64,000 bases of DNA, taken from NCBI RefSeq assembly GCF_038049935.1, contig NZ_CP145886.1, positions 1,116,001 to 1,180,000 of the forward strand, given 5' to 3'. Positions 8,230-17,347 of this stretch are shown here, one piece after another. Position 1 is the first letter of the stretch. Each line of letters begins with the position of its first letter. The position numbers were made by a program, and so were the translations under genes. The notes under the pieces were generated by a model that was not told where the DNA came from, made no database searches, and was given only the letters and a program-made list of their open reading frames with translations. The DNA comes from Rossellomorea sp. y25. GTDB lineage: Bacteria; Bacillota; Bacilli; Bacillales; Bacillaceae_B.

Positions 8230-9610
8230 GGAAGAAATGAACAGCATCGAGGTACCAAAAGAAAAGGTTTTTGAGGCAATTTCAACAGGAATCCAAGAAG
8301 GCAGAAAACAAAAGGTCCGGAAAAAAACGGTCAAGATAAGTGCCGCATTTACCACCGCTGCTGCCTCCATGGTACTCGTATCGGGCTTCCTGTTCTCACC
8401 TGTGAACAATGCACTGGCCAAACTGCCTGTACTGGGTGCCATTTATGAAAAAGTCGGTTCGGATGTCGGAAAAGAACTCTATTTCAGCGATAAAGTGACG
8501 GAAGTTAATCAGGCCGCCACTTCCAACGGCGTCGATGTGACAATCACAAGCACATATTATGACGGGAACGTCATCGGAGTCACCTTCAAGGCGAAGGGTG
8601 ATGACCTTTCCATCGAACATATGGACGAAGGGAATCGTCCGGTGAGCGGCTACAGCTATCATCTCTTCGACGGTAAGGATCAGAATCAATGGGGATCGGG
8701 AAGTTCGGGTCTTAAAAAAGACGGGGATGAGTTCATAGGCTCGATCGAATTTTACCGGGATGGGAAAGAACCGCCGGAAAACTTCACGCTTCCGTTAACG
8801 TTCACCCATATGGCAGATGTGAACGGTACCTGGACCTTTGATGTACCGGTCAAGAGGATTCCATCTGAAAAGATCAAAACAGATGTAAGGACAGAATCGC
8901 CCAATGGGGAATTTGAGCTGCAAGTAACATCTGTCACTAAAGGAAAAGCTACGACTACGCTGGAGTATACCTATTCGGTGGAGTCCGAGAAGGATACGTT
9001 AAATCTGATTGTGTTTGATGACTTAGGGAACCGGTTATCAAAGTCCAGTGCAGAGACACTAAATATCAAAGAAATTGACGGTTATTATCAAAAGACTGTC
9101 AGGGAGCTGTTCACGAGTAAACTCAGTGATAAAGCACAGTCGCTGAAAGTCCAGGCTGATATGGAGCGAGTAGATGAAGACGGCATCAACTCACTGAAGG
9201 ATTCACCTCCATTCCAGGTGAAGAGCCCTCGTTTTGGTTATCAGGTCACGGTACAAGATATCCAAAACGCAAAAGGGAAGGTGACAGTCGATTTCACCAT
9301 TGATCATATCAAAGAGAAACAATTCCAATATGACATATTAAAGAGCTTTGCTCAATTCGTTCAGGTGATCCCATCAAAAGATATTAAAAGAAATGCGAAG
9401 GATGAACTGGATTATAATGAGATGCTGAATCATATGATCAGAAGTGCTAAAACGAAAACAGTGGATAAGGATACTCTCCGTTATCAATCCACGTTTACAT
9501 TGCCTCAGGATGCCAACCTTGAGGACTACTCACTGATTGTCCCATTCGAGACATTGAGCAGAAATGATAAGCCGGTCAAAATGAAACCGTTCGAAATCAA
9601 TCTGAAATAA
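8210..9610 (+). CDS. DUF4179-type membrane protein, probable anti-sigma factor
   Basis: 466 residues. A short cytoplasmic N-terminus (1-42, rich in K/E) is followed by one transmembrane helix (about 43-63) and a large extracytoplasmic beta-rich domain. This matches the DUF4179 family encoded next to ECF sigma factors. The start overlaps the sigma gene and has AAGGAG upstream, which indicates translational coupling. Inference: the N-terminus sequesters the sigma factor at the membrane until an envelope signal releases it. Followed by a strong terminator. Confidence 0.82.
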   Translation: MDKKWFEEEMNSIEVPKEKVFEAISTGIQEGRKQKVRKKTVKISAAFTTAAASMVLVSGFLFSPVNNALAKLPVLGAIYEKVGSDVGKELYFSDKVTEVNQAATSNGVDVTITSTYYDGNVIGVTFKAKGDDLSIEHMDEGNRPVSGYSYHLFDGKDQNQWGSGSSGLKKDGDEFIGSIEFYRDGKEPPENFTLPLTFTHMADVNGTWTFDVPVKRIPSEKIKTDVRTESPNGEFELQVTSVTKGKATTTLEYTYSVESEKDTLNLIVFDDLGNRLSKSSAETLNIKEIDGYYQKTVRELFTSKLSDKAQSLKVQADMERVDEDGINSLKDSPPFQVKSPRFGYQVTVQDIQNAKGKVTVDFTIDHIKEKQFQYDILKSFAQFVQVIPSKDIKRNAKDELDYNEMLNHMIRSAKTKTVDKDTLRYQSTFTLPQDANLEDYSLIVPFETLSRNDKPVKMKPFEINLK

Positions 9611-9621
9611 AATGATCCACG

Positions 9622-9651
9622 AAATCCCCGGGCTACTTCCGGGGGTTTTGC
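9622..9651 (+). terminator. Terminator of the ECF sigma operon
   Basis: AAATCCCCGG / CCGGGGGTTTT hairpin with a T-rich tail. Confidence 0.85.
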
Positions 9652-9673
9652 CTATTTCTCTTTCAAAAACCAA

Positions 9674-9703
9674 TTGACAACTATTTTAAGAGAGTGGTAT
9701 AGT
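9674..9703 (+). promoter_or_regulatory. Sigma-A promoter of the lysine riboswitch-lysA unit
   Basis: TTGACA (9674-9679), an 18-base spacer, TATAGT (9698-9703), about 30 bases before the L-box aptamer. Confidence 0.8.
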
Positions 9704-9734
9704 AATTCAAACAAAATAATACGTCACTCTCTGA

Positions 9735-9910
9735 TAATAGAGGCGCGAGTATGATGAGTATCTTCTTTGAGAATAATGGATTCCGGGATAAGAAGGGAAA
9801 GGCAGATCGCCGAAGCAGAAAATAGCCAATTCTATTTTTTGTTGGGCCAGCATTGAAGAAATGTTGGACTGTCACAATGAAAAAGTTGTGGAGAACTATT
9901 GAAGAGATGT
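9735..9910 (+). promoter_or_regulatory. Lysine riboswitch (L-box) aptamer
   Basis: Matches L-box landmarks in order: GAGGCGCGA, an AGTA segment, GGCAGATCGCCGAAGC, TTGGGCC...GGACTGTCAC, and GTGGAGAACTAT closing the core. It precedes lysA and is followed by an intrinsic terminator, so lysine binding is expected to end transcription before lysA. A 60-codon frame across it is not a gene. Confidence 0.93.
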
Positions 9911-9951
9911 TAATACATAGTCTTCATTATGTTTCCAAAACTTTTGATGAT

Positions 9952-9987
9952 AAACCGTATGAGCATCGCTTCATACGGTTTTTTTGT
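9952..9987 (+). terminator. Riboswitch-controlled terminator upstream of lysA
   Basis: AAACCGTATGA / TCATACGGTTT stem, an eight-base loop, then a T run; about 35 bases before the lysA start. It forms the expression platform of the lysine riboswitch. Confidence 0.9.
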
Positions 9988-10021
9988 GTTTTTTTAGAGA
10001 GAGTCAAAAGGAGTAAAGGAT

Positions 10022-11308
10022 ATGAGTACAGTTGATGTGAATGTTCGTGGAGATCTTGAAATCGGAGGAATGAGCACGGGTGAGTTGGTGGAGACCTATG
10101 GCACGCCTTTAATGGTTTACGATGAAGGAATGATTCGTGAAAATGCCCGACTTTTCCGTAATGCCTTCAACGAAAGCGGATTGCAGTTCCAGGTGGCATA
10201 TGCGAGTAAAGCGTTCCTATGTAAAGAGATGGTGCGCCTGGCAGAGCAGGAGGAGTTATCACTGGATGTTGTATCCGGCGGGGAATTGTATACGGCCCTT
10301 GAGGCAGGTTTTCCAGCGGAGCGTATTCATTTTCATGGGAACAACAAGTCAGAAGAGGAGCTACTCATGGCACTTGAGGCTAAAATCGGCTGCTTTGTTG
10401 TCGATAGTTTCCTAGAGCTTGAACTGCTGCATGATCTGGCCAAGGAGCGTGAGCAGCAGGTTCAGATCCTGATCAGGGTCACGCCAGGTGTGGAAGCCCA
10501 CACCCATGAGTACATCACGACGGGACAGGAGGATTCGAAATTCGGATTCAGCATTTCCAACGGACAGGCGAATACGGCGATTCAGTTAGCTCTCCACAAG
10601 CCGTACTTCTCATTACTCGGTCTGCATTCACATATTGGATCTCAGATTTTCGAACGGGAAGGGTTTGATCAGGCGATTCAAGTACTGGCAGATTTCCTGC
10701 AGCGGATCCGGATCGAATTTGATGTGACTATACCGGTGCTGAATATCGGCGGAGGATTCGGTGTCCGGTACACGGAAGAAGACCAGCCCCTGCCGATTCC
10801 AACGTATGTGAAGGGCATTACCGATAGTGTGAAGACCTATTTCACCAAGAATGAATATCCGCTCCCTGAAGTATGGGTGGAGCCGGGACGAAGCATGGTG
10901 GCTGAAGCTGGGACGACCTTGTATAAAGTGGGGTCGAAGAAAATCATTCCCGATGTGCGCACGTACGTCGCGATCGACGGGGGGATGACGGACAATATTC
11001 GCCCGGCCCTCTATCAGGCGAAATACCATGCGGTGCTTGCCAATCGTCCCCATGAGGAATGCACGGAGCTTGTGAGTATTGCCGGGAAATGCTGCGAATC
11101 CGGTGACATGCTGATCTGGGACCTGATGCTGCCACCGACGAATTACGGTGATATTCTGGCCGTGTTCAGTACAGGAGCCTACGGGTATTCCATGGCGAGT
11201 AATTATAATCGGATTCCAAGACCGGCTGTTGTGTTTGTAAAGGATGGGGAATCACGGGTCGTGATCGAGCGTGAATCGTATGCTGATTTAGTTCGGAATG
11301 ACCGGTAA
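10022..11308 (+). CDS. lysA: Diaminopimelate decarboxylase
   Basis: 428-residue fold-III PLP enzyme that decarboxylates meso-diaminopimelate to L-lysine, the last step of lysine synthesis. The PLP lysine is K63 in VAYASKAF. The HIGSQI and NIGGGFGVRY glycine-rich phosphate-binding motifs and the C-terminal CESGDML substrate motif are present. The ATG follows AAAGGAGTAAAGG. Expression is under the L-box riboswitch upstream, a match between gene and ligand. The following broken transporter gene begins 43 bases downstream and may have been co-transcribed. Confidence 0.96.
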   Translation: MSTVDVNVRGDLEIGGMSTGELVETYGTPLMVYDEGMIRENARLFRNAFNESGLQFQVAYASKAFLCKEMVRLAEQEELSLDVVSGGELYTALEAGFPAERIHFHGNNKSEEELLMALEAKIGCFVVDSFLELELLHDLAKEREQQVQILIRVTPGVEAHTHEYITTGQEDSKFGFSISNGQANTAIQLALHKPYFSLLGLHSHIGSQIFEREGFDQAIQVLADFLQRIRIEFDVTIPVLNIGGGFGVRYTEEDQPLPIPTYVKGITDSVKTYFTKNEYPLPEVWVEPGRSMVAEAGTTLYKVGSKKIIPDVRTYVAIDGGMTDNIRPALYQAKYHAVLANRPHEECTELVSIAGKCCESGDMLIWDLMLPPTNYGDILAVFSTGAYGYSMASNYNRIPRPAVVFVKDGESRVVIERESYADLVRNDR

Positions 11309-11351
11309 AGAATAATCCACCTTACAATCATAATGAAGAGGAGAACATAGA

Positions 11352-12590
11352 ATGAAAAACATATTTAAAACGTACGGATTAGCCATCACACTACTCGCAT
11401 CCATTATCATAGGATCCATTATCGGACTGACCATGGGAGAGAAAGCAGAAATGTTAAAACCCTTGGGAGATATCTTCCTGAATCTCCTCTTTACGATCGT
11501 GGTACCCCTGGTTTTCTTTTCGATCTCATCGGCGATCGCCAATTTGGAATCGAAAGGTCAATTTAAGAAAATCATGCGCAGTATGCTGGTGATATTCCTG
11601 ATCACCACGATCATCTCGTCTGTGTTGATGATTGTGGGAGTGAAGGTTTTTTCCCCGACGGAAGGTATTACCATCAGTCTGGACTAGTCAGTTGAAACAG
11701 AAGACATCCAATTGGGGGACCAAATCGTCCAAACCTTTACTGTGGATAATTTCATTGAATTATTTACACGGGAGCATATGCTGCCCCTTATCTTGTTTTC
11801 AGTGGCACTCGGATTTGCCACGAATCGACTGGGGGAAAAAGCAGAGCCATTGAAAAAAATCCTACAGGCAGGGGCCGATGTGAGCATGAAGTTGGTATCG
11901 TATATCATGTATTATGCCCCAATCGGTCTGGCTGCCTATTTTGCTACATTAGTAGGAACGTTCGGGGCAAGCTTACTATCTTCTTATTTGCGTTCTTTCC
12001 TATTGTATTTAGTGATAGCGGTGATTTACTTTGTAGTGGTTTTCTCCTTCTATGCCTTTGTGGCAGGAGGGAAAAGAGGGGTGAGAGGCTTTTGGAAGCA
12101 TAACCTTTTACCTGCGGCAACCGCAATCGGAACACAAAGCTCAGTGGCAACCATTCCTGCCAATCTGGATGCAACGAAAAAGATGGGGGTATCCAATGCC
12201 GTTCGAGAAACGGTCATTCCTATTGGAGCGTCGATTCATAAAGACGGCTCGGCCATGGGGGCCATCTTGAAAATCGTCTTTGCATTTGGCGTTCTGGGCA
12301 TTCCTTTTGAAGGGCTTGATACGTACCTTATAGCGGTATTGGTCGCGATTATCACCGCAATCGTCATGGGGGGGATCCCTGGAGGAGGACTGATTGGTGA
12401 AATGTTCATCATCGCCGCCTACGGGCTGACGCCGGAAGTGCTTCCGTTATTAGCGGTGATCTCAACTATAATCGATATTCCGGCTACGTTACTGAACGCA
12501 ACAGGAGACAACGCAGTAGCCGTGCTGGTCGAACGATTTACTAAGAAAAAAACCATTGCCGGCAGGAAAGACATAGAATCGGTAGCGTAG
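11352..12590 (+). pseudogene. Dicarboxylate/amino acid:cation symporter interrupted by an in-frame TAG
   Basis: One continuous frame of 412 codons encodes a sodium/proton:dicarboxylate symporter (SDF/GltP family), but codon 112 (11685-11687) is TAG. Upstream: MKNIFKTYG...SISSAI (three membrane helices). Downstream, in the same frame: the family hallmarks (SSVATIPA near the serine-rich hairpin, IPIGASIHKDGSA, GGIPGGG, NATGDN). The downstream part has no ribosome site at its first TTG (11712), so reinitiation is unlikely. Everything else is intact, so the lesion looks recent, or it is a sequencing error or a read-through case. The substrate is probably glutamate or aspartate-like; located directly after lysA. 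Confidence 0.85.
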
Positions 12591-13303
12591 ATAGGACAAG
12601 GGGACAGGTAAACTGATAACTAGTCATTCATCATTCAAGTGACCTCTACGCATTCATTTTTCAACTAGCTATTTCACACGAGTTGGGACATAATGATGGA
12701 TCTAATATCCCGTTCGGAAAGTCTCTATTAATGCAAAATAGGAGCAGGTTGAACCCTTTGTGGTTCCGCCTGCTCTTTTTCTATTTATCCTTTTTTTCAC
12801 AGAGCTGCATGAAAAGATGATGAACTTCACTCGGCGACATCATGCCCCGAGTGATTAATATTAAGATGTTCGACTTTATGAACGAGTAAAGCCTCATGTA
12901 TTGCTGATTCTATTTATCCTCCCTTGATCTCTTCTATTATATATTTTTAGGGGACTTAAGACGGATGGAGAGATGCTGATGCGTTTGTACTAATGAAGGA
13001 CCTTTCATTTCTCTCACAGAATGTGTTCTTTGTTCCGTCCTCTCAATTTACTCGATTTCACCACTTTCTATTTAGATTTAATGCTCAAAAAAATGTGTCA
13101 ATATTCACAAAAAAGTTGAATGTAATCCACCATTCTCTTTGTGGCTAGTTCCCTACTCCCGAAAAATAACCCCAATTGAGAAAGGGACGGACTTAGACTT
13201 ACAATTCAATTAACCACATAGCGTCTACACGACTTCAAGATACCTTACCTATCACATCCTCAGAACTTCAAAAAACGATCTTTATTTGGAGGTGATGATT
13301 GAT
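12591..13303. other. Long non-coding interval before the large subtilase gene
   Basis: About 830 bp separate the broken symporter from the subtilase. Apart from a terminator at 12742-12781 and a possible 12-codon leader near 13304, I see no gene. A short GGACAAGGGGACAGGT fragment just after the symporter stop belongs to the interspersed GGGAC repeat family seen elsewhere. The rest is AT-rich without clear promoters or repeats. Confidence 0.5.
12742..12781 (+). terminator. Strong Rho-independent terminator
   Basis: GAGCAGGTTGAACC / GGTTCCGCCTGCTC stem (14 bp with G-U pairs) and T run, about 150 bp after the symporter stop. Confidence 0.88.
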
Positions 13304-13342
13304 TTGCATTCTAGTAGTCTTTCATTCTTTAAATCATTTTAG
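13304..13342 (+). CDS. Possible 12-codon leader peptide
   Basis: A near-perfect Shine-Dalgarno sequence (GGAGGTGAT, 13289-13297) is placed 7 bases before a TTG that opens a 12-codon frame, read as M-H-S-S-S-L-S-F-F-K-S-F, ending in TAG at 13340-13342. It lies about 85 bp before the large subtilase gene. Nothing is known about it; it could be a leader peptide or a remnant. Low confidence. Confidence 0.25.
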   Translation: MHSSSLSFFKSF

Positions 13343-13429
13343 TAGGACTACATACCTTCTTCATTTTTTTCCCCAACAAGAGTCAACTTTTAAGAATCCA
13401 TCAACATTTAATAGAATAGGAGAATGTTC

Positions 13430-16400
13430 ATGAAAAAGCTTAACTTGAAACCACTTCTCGTTGGATCGATTGCCGCTACGATGATTTCAGGCACTATGTT
13501 TCAAGTGGATGCCCAAAGTGTCTCTTCCAAAGATGCTGATCCCACACAGTCAACAGTCGATGTGAATACGGCCATCAAGGGGGAGCACACCGTCACCCTT
13601 ATCACAGGTGATGTGGTCAAGGTATCCACTCTGGAAAACGGCAAACAAATCATCAACGTGGAGGCTGCTGACAAGAATGGCGAAGGTGTCAGGGTCATGA
13701 CCATCAAAGACGACACTTTCGTATTCCCGAACTCTGCCATGCCTTATATGGCTGCAGGTAAAATGGATGAAGACTTATTTAATATTACGAAATTGATTGA
13801 GTACGGGTATGATGATAAGAATCAAGCGTCTGTACCTGTCATCGTAGAATACAAGGAAACCAAGGCGAAGACTTTCTCAGCAGCTCCGGCGCCAAAAGGA
13901 TCGAAGAAAGTGAGAGACTTGGAAAGCATTAATGGAGCGGCTCTTTCTGCCGAGAAAAAGCAGGCAGTAACATTCTGGAAAGACGTCACTGCTCAAAGTG
14001 AAAAGAAAGAAACGGAGAAAGCACCCTTATTTGAATACGGCGTTGATAAAATCTGGCTGGATGGCCGTGTAGAAGCAGCCCTTGATCAAAGTGTACCGCA
14101 AATCGAAGCCGATTCGGCTTGGGAACAAGGCTTTACAGGAGAGGGAGTCAAGGTTGCCGTACTTGATACTGGAATCGACTCGGAGCATCCGGATATAGCA
14201 GGTCAGATTGATGATGCTGTAAGCTTCGTACCTGGTGAAGAAGTGAAGGACGTCAATGGTCACGGAACCCATGTTGCCTCTACCGTTCTTGGAACAGGCG
14301 CAGGCGATGGAAAACATAAAGGTGTTGCTCCCGATGCCCGATTACTAGTTGGAAAGGTATTGAGTGATCAAGGATACGGGCAGGATTCCTGGATCATCGA
14401 CGGAATGGAGTGGGCCTCAGAAAATGCCAAAATCGTCAATATGAGTCTTGGAAGCGATATGCCAAGTGATGGGACAGACCCAATGGCAGAAGCGGTGAAT
14501 CGATTGACAAATGAAAATGGAACCTTATTCGTCATTGCTGCCGGCAACAGAGGCGGGGAAGGTACAATCGGATCGCCTGGTGCAGCTGATGCAGCCTTGA
14601 CGGTTGGAGCAGTGGATAAAGAGGATGAACTGGCGTATTTCTCTTCCAAAGGTCCACGCTATGGGGACATGGGACTCAAACCGGATCTTTCAGCTCCTGG
14701 TGTGGGAATCGTCGCGGCTCGTTCTCAATATTCCAGTGGAACTGGAGATTATAAAAGTTTAAATGGTACATCAATGGCGACTCCTCATGTGGCGGGTGCA
14801 GCTGCCATTTTAGCTGAAAAGCACCCTGATTGGGACGGCACTACATTAAAACAGGCTCTGATGAATACGACAAAGAAGCTTGATGGTTACCAGCCTTATC
14901 ATGTCGGTACAGGCCGGGTGGACATAGCAGCTGCCCTGGATACACAGGTAAGAGCAACAGGCTCGGTCTCATTCGGATTCTTTAAATGGCCTCATGATCA
15001 AGCAGCTCCAGTAGAAAAGGTAGTGACCTATACAAATGATAGTGAGGAAGAAATCACTCTTGAACTTGAATCAGCCTTTACAAATGCGGAGGGAGAAGAG
15101 GCACCAAACGGCATGCTCACAATCTCTGATCAAACCGTTACGGTTCCTGCAGGAGGAACGGTGGACGTGAATGTAACACTCGATTCAACGCTTGGTGAAA
15201 CTGGATCCCGATACCAAGGGTTCCTGACAGCCAAAAAAGACGGAACAGAACTCGTACGCACAGCGATGGCGATGGTCAAGGAAGAAGAGCGTTATCCACT
15301 CACCTTGAACGCAACCGATCGTGACGGTTCGAAAGGACAAGCTTATGTCGTACTGTTCAGTGAAAAAATGGAGCCTGAAGTAGTGGGCGTAGATGGAACC
15401 CTCGAGCTTCGACTGCCACCTGGCACTTATTCCGCTATGTCTCTCATGGATGTCGACATGGATACGGATCACGCAGGAGTAGCCCTTGTCGGAAATCCGG
15501 AAGTGAAGCTTGACGGACCTAAAACAGTCGAGTTGGATGCACGAAAAGCGAAGGAAATCAAAGTAGAGGTACCGAAGAAAACAGAAGCGAATTACCAACG
15601 TATGGAGTACCATCAAACCATCGGTGATATGCCAATGACAAGTTTATACTTAATGCCGGTGTGGATCGATAAACTATATGCCGTACCGACCAAGGAAGTG
15701 CAAAGTGGATACTTCGAGCAGCTGACACGCTGGCGCCTGACCAAGCCACTATTGACGATCAATTTTAACGGAAAAGAATTGGATGATATCCCGTTGGCAG
15801 GAAGTACATTATTGGATGGAAAGTACAATCTGACTACGGTGTATGCCGGAAAAGGAAGCGCTGCTGACTTTGATCGATTAAAGGCAAAAGGAAAGGCAGT
15901 CGTAGTGGACCGGAATGCAGAAGTGAGCGTTTCACAGCAAGCAACAAATGCCGCGGCTGCAGGAGCGAAGCTGGTTATCGTTGTGAATAATGAAGATAAA
16001 GAATTCAGCGTTTATGCAGGAACTCCTGAATACACAGACAATCCATTAGCTGTTGCTGCTATCAGCAAAAAAGAAGGGGATAAGCTTGTAAAGGCGGTCC
16101 GTTCAGGGAATATTAAGCTTAAGGTGGAAGGGAACACTGATTCTCCATACGTGTATGACCTGATGGATGTCCATGAAGGATCCATCCCGAAGGACTTGAC
16201 TTATGCACCAAAAGGCAAGGATTTAGCGAAAATAGATACGCGCTACAATTCACATCTTGAAACGGATGGAGGGGAATTCCGCTTTGACCTCCGTCCACAT
16301 ACAAGAGGAGCGGTAGGTTTCCTTCAAAAGGTTTCACTCCCTAGTGCCCGTACAGAATATGTTTCCGCAACAGAAGACACAGGATGGTATCATCAGGCCA

Positions 16401-17155
16401 ACGTACTGGATGAGGGGTGGCAGGTCCGTCAACCGCTGAAGTCGTATGATGGAGGGGAGAAAATGACAGAGAACTGGTTCTCACCTGTAGTCCGTCCAAG
16501 TCTCGGAGATGGTTACTGGCCGCCGAGAAGACAGGGTGATTCCCTCCAAATCAATGTCCCTGCATGGGCTGATGCCGGAACAGGGAACACAGGCGGGACA
16601 GAATGGGATGTATCTTTCCAAAACCAGACCTCTCAGTTATACAAAGGGGATACGTTACTGAAAGAAGGAAAGGGACAGGCGTTGAATGTTTGGGACGTCT
16701 TACCACAAGAACGTACCCAATACCGATTCATCACAGATGCCAAACGTGATGAAAACCGCTGGAATACATCCACCCGCACACATACGGAATGGACCTTCTG
16801 GACGGAAAAAACAGAGAACTGGATGGAAGACCTCCCGTTCCTGACCCTTGATTACCAAGTGGATACAGATGTCAAAGGGGATGCCTTATCCAATCGTCCG
16901 ACAAGTCTTGAGCTAACTGTAGGTAAAGTGAAAGAGGCTGTAGGCTACGGAAATGTAGAAGGTGCAACCCTGGAGGTATCGTTCAATGAAGGGAAGACCT
17001 GGAAGAAAGTAAAACTTAACCAAGAGGGGGATACGTTCAGCGTAACCATTCAAAACCCCAAAAACGCAACATCTGTTTCATTGAAGGCAAGTGCTTGGGA
17101 TGATGAAGGAAATAAGATCACTCAGGAAATCATCAAGGCGTATGGATTAAGGTAG
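13430..17155 (+). CDS. Large secreted S8 serine protease with PA-domain-like region
   Basis: About 1241 residues. Signal peptide (MKKLNLKPLLVGS..., cleavage likely after VDA), a long propeptide, then a subtilase domain with the catalytic triad D246 (AVLDTGID), H278 (NGHGTHVAS) and S448 (NGTSMATPHVAG), and oxyanion Asn in AAGNRGG. The long C-terminal half is beta-rich and contains a segment (about 790-900; VVVDRNAEVSVSQQ, AAAAGAKLVIVVNN) like a protease-associated domain. The ATG at 13430 is preferred over 13424 because AGGAG is then 7 bases upstream. It acts outside the cell, probably degrading protein for nutrition; it faces a second, smaller subtilase gene convergently. Followed by a terminator. 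Confidence 0.92.
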   Translation: MKKLNLKPLLVGSIAATMISGTMFQVDAQSVSSKDADPTQSTVDVNTAIKGEHTVTLITGDVVKVSTLENGKQIINVEAADKNGEGVRVMTIKDDTFVFPNSAMPYMAAGKMDEDLFNITKLIEYGYDDKNQASVPVIVEYKETKAKTFSAAPAPKGSKKVRDLESINGAALSAEKKQAVTFWKDVTAQSEKKETEKAPLFEYGVDKIWLDGRVEAALDQSVPQIEADSAWEQGFTGEGVKVAVLDTGIDSEHPDIAGQIDDAVSFVPGEEVKDVNGHGTHVASTVLGTGAGDGKHKGVAPDARLLVGKVLSDQGYGQDSWIIDGMEWASENAKIVNMSLGSDMPSDGTDPMAEAVNRLTNENGTLFVIAAGNRGGEGTIGSPGAADAALTVGAVDKEDELAYFSSKGPRYGDMGLKPDLSAPGVGIVAARSQYSSGTGDYKSLNGTSMATPHVAGAAAILAEKHPDWDGTTLKQALMNTTKKLDGYQPYHVGTGRVDIAAALDTQVRATGSVSFGFFKWPHDQAAPVEKVVTYTNDSEEEITLELESAFTNAEGEEAPNGMLTISDQTVTVPAGGTVDVNVTLDSTLGETGSRYQGFLTAKKDGTELVRTAMAMVKEEERYPLTLNATDRDGSKGQAYVVLFSEKMEPEVVGVDGTLELRLPPGTYSAMSLMDVDMDTDHAGVALVGNPEVKLDGPKTVELDARKAKEIKVEVPKKTEANYQRMEYHQTIGDMPMTSLYLMPVWIDKLYAVPTKEVQSGYFEQLTRWRLTKPLLTINFNGKELDDIPLAGSTLLDGKYNLTTVYAGKGSAADFDRLKAKGKAVVVDRNAEVSVSQQATNAAAAGAKLVIVVNNEDKEFSVYAGTPEYTDNPLAVAAISKKEGDKLVKAVRSGNIKLKVEGNTDSPYVYDLMDVHEGSIPKDLTYAPKGKDLAKIDTRYNSHLETDGGEFRFDLRPHTRGAVGFLQKVSLPSARTEYVSATEDTGWYHQANVLDEGWQVRQPLKSYDGGEKMTENWFSPVVRPSLGDGYWPPRRQGDSLQINVPAWADAGTGNTGGTEWDVSFQNQTSQLYKGDTLLKEGKGQALNVWDVLPQERTQYRFITDAKRDENRWNTSTRTHTEWTFWTEKTENWMEDLPFLTLDYQVDTDVKGDALSNRPTSLELTVGKVKEAVGYGNVEGATLEVSFNEGKTWKKVKLNQEGDTFSVTIQNPKNATSVSLKASAWDDEGNKITQEIIKAYGLR

Positions 17156-17162
17156 TTTTAGT

Positions 17163-17199
17163 AAAGAAGATGCCTATTTTTAGGGGCATCTTCTTTTAC
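17163..17199 (+). terminator. Terminator of the large subtilase gene
   Basis: AAAGAAGATGCC / GGGGCATCTTCTTTT stem with T-rich tail. Confidence 0.88.
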
Positions 17200-17347
17200 T
17201 TTAGTAAGACGGAAACATCTTTTAGAATGTTATTTTAGCAGAGGTGCAGAATGACAGATAGAGAAATAAGAAAGGGGACTACCTGAAATAAAGGAAGTCC
17301 CCATAAAGATTATTAAAATGTACATTATGGTTTCAATCACCTAAAAA

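Noticed and set aside
9853-10035. 60-codon frame before lysA
   Set aside because: Lies within the lysine riboswitch and its terminator.
15185-15616. 143-codon minus-strand frame in the large subtilase
   Set aside because: Opposite strand of a clear coding region with catalytic motifs; no ribosome site or recognisable protein.
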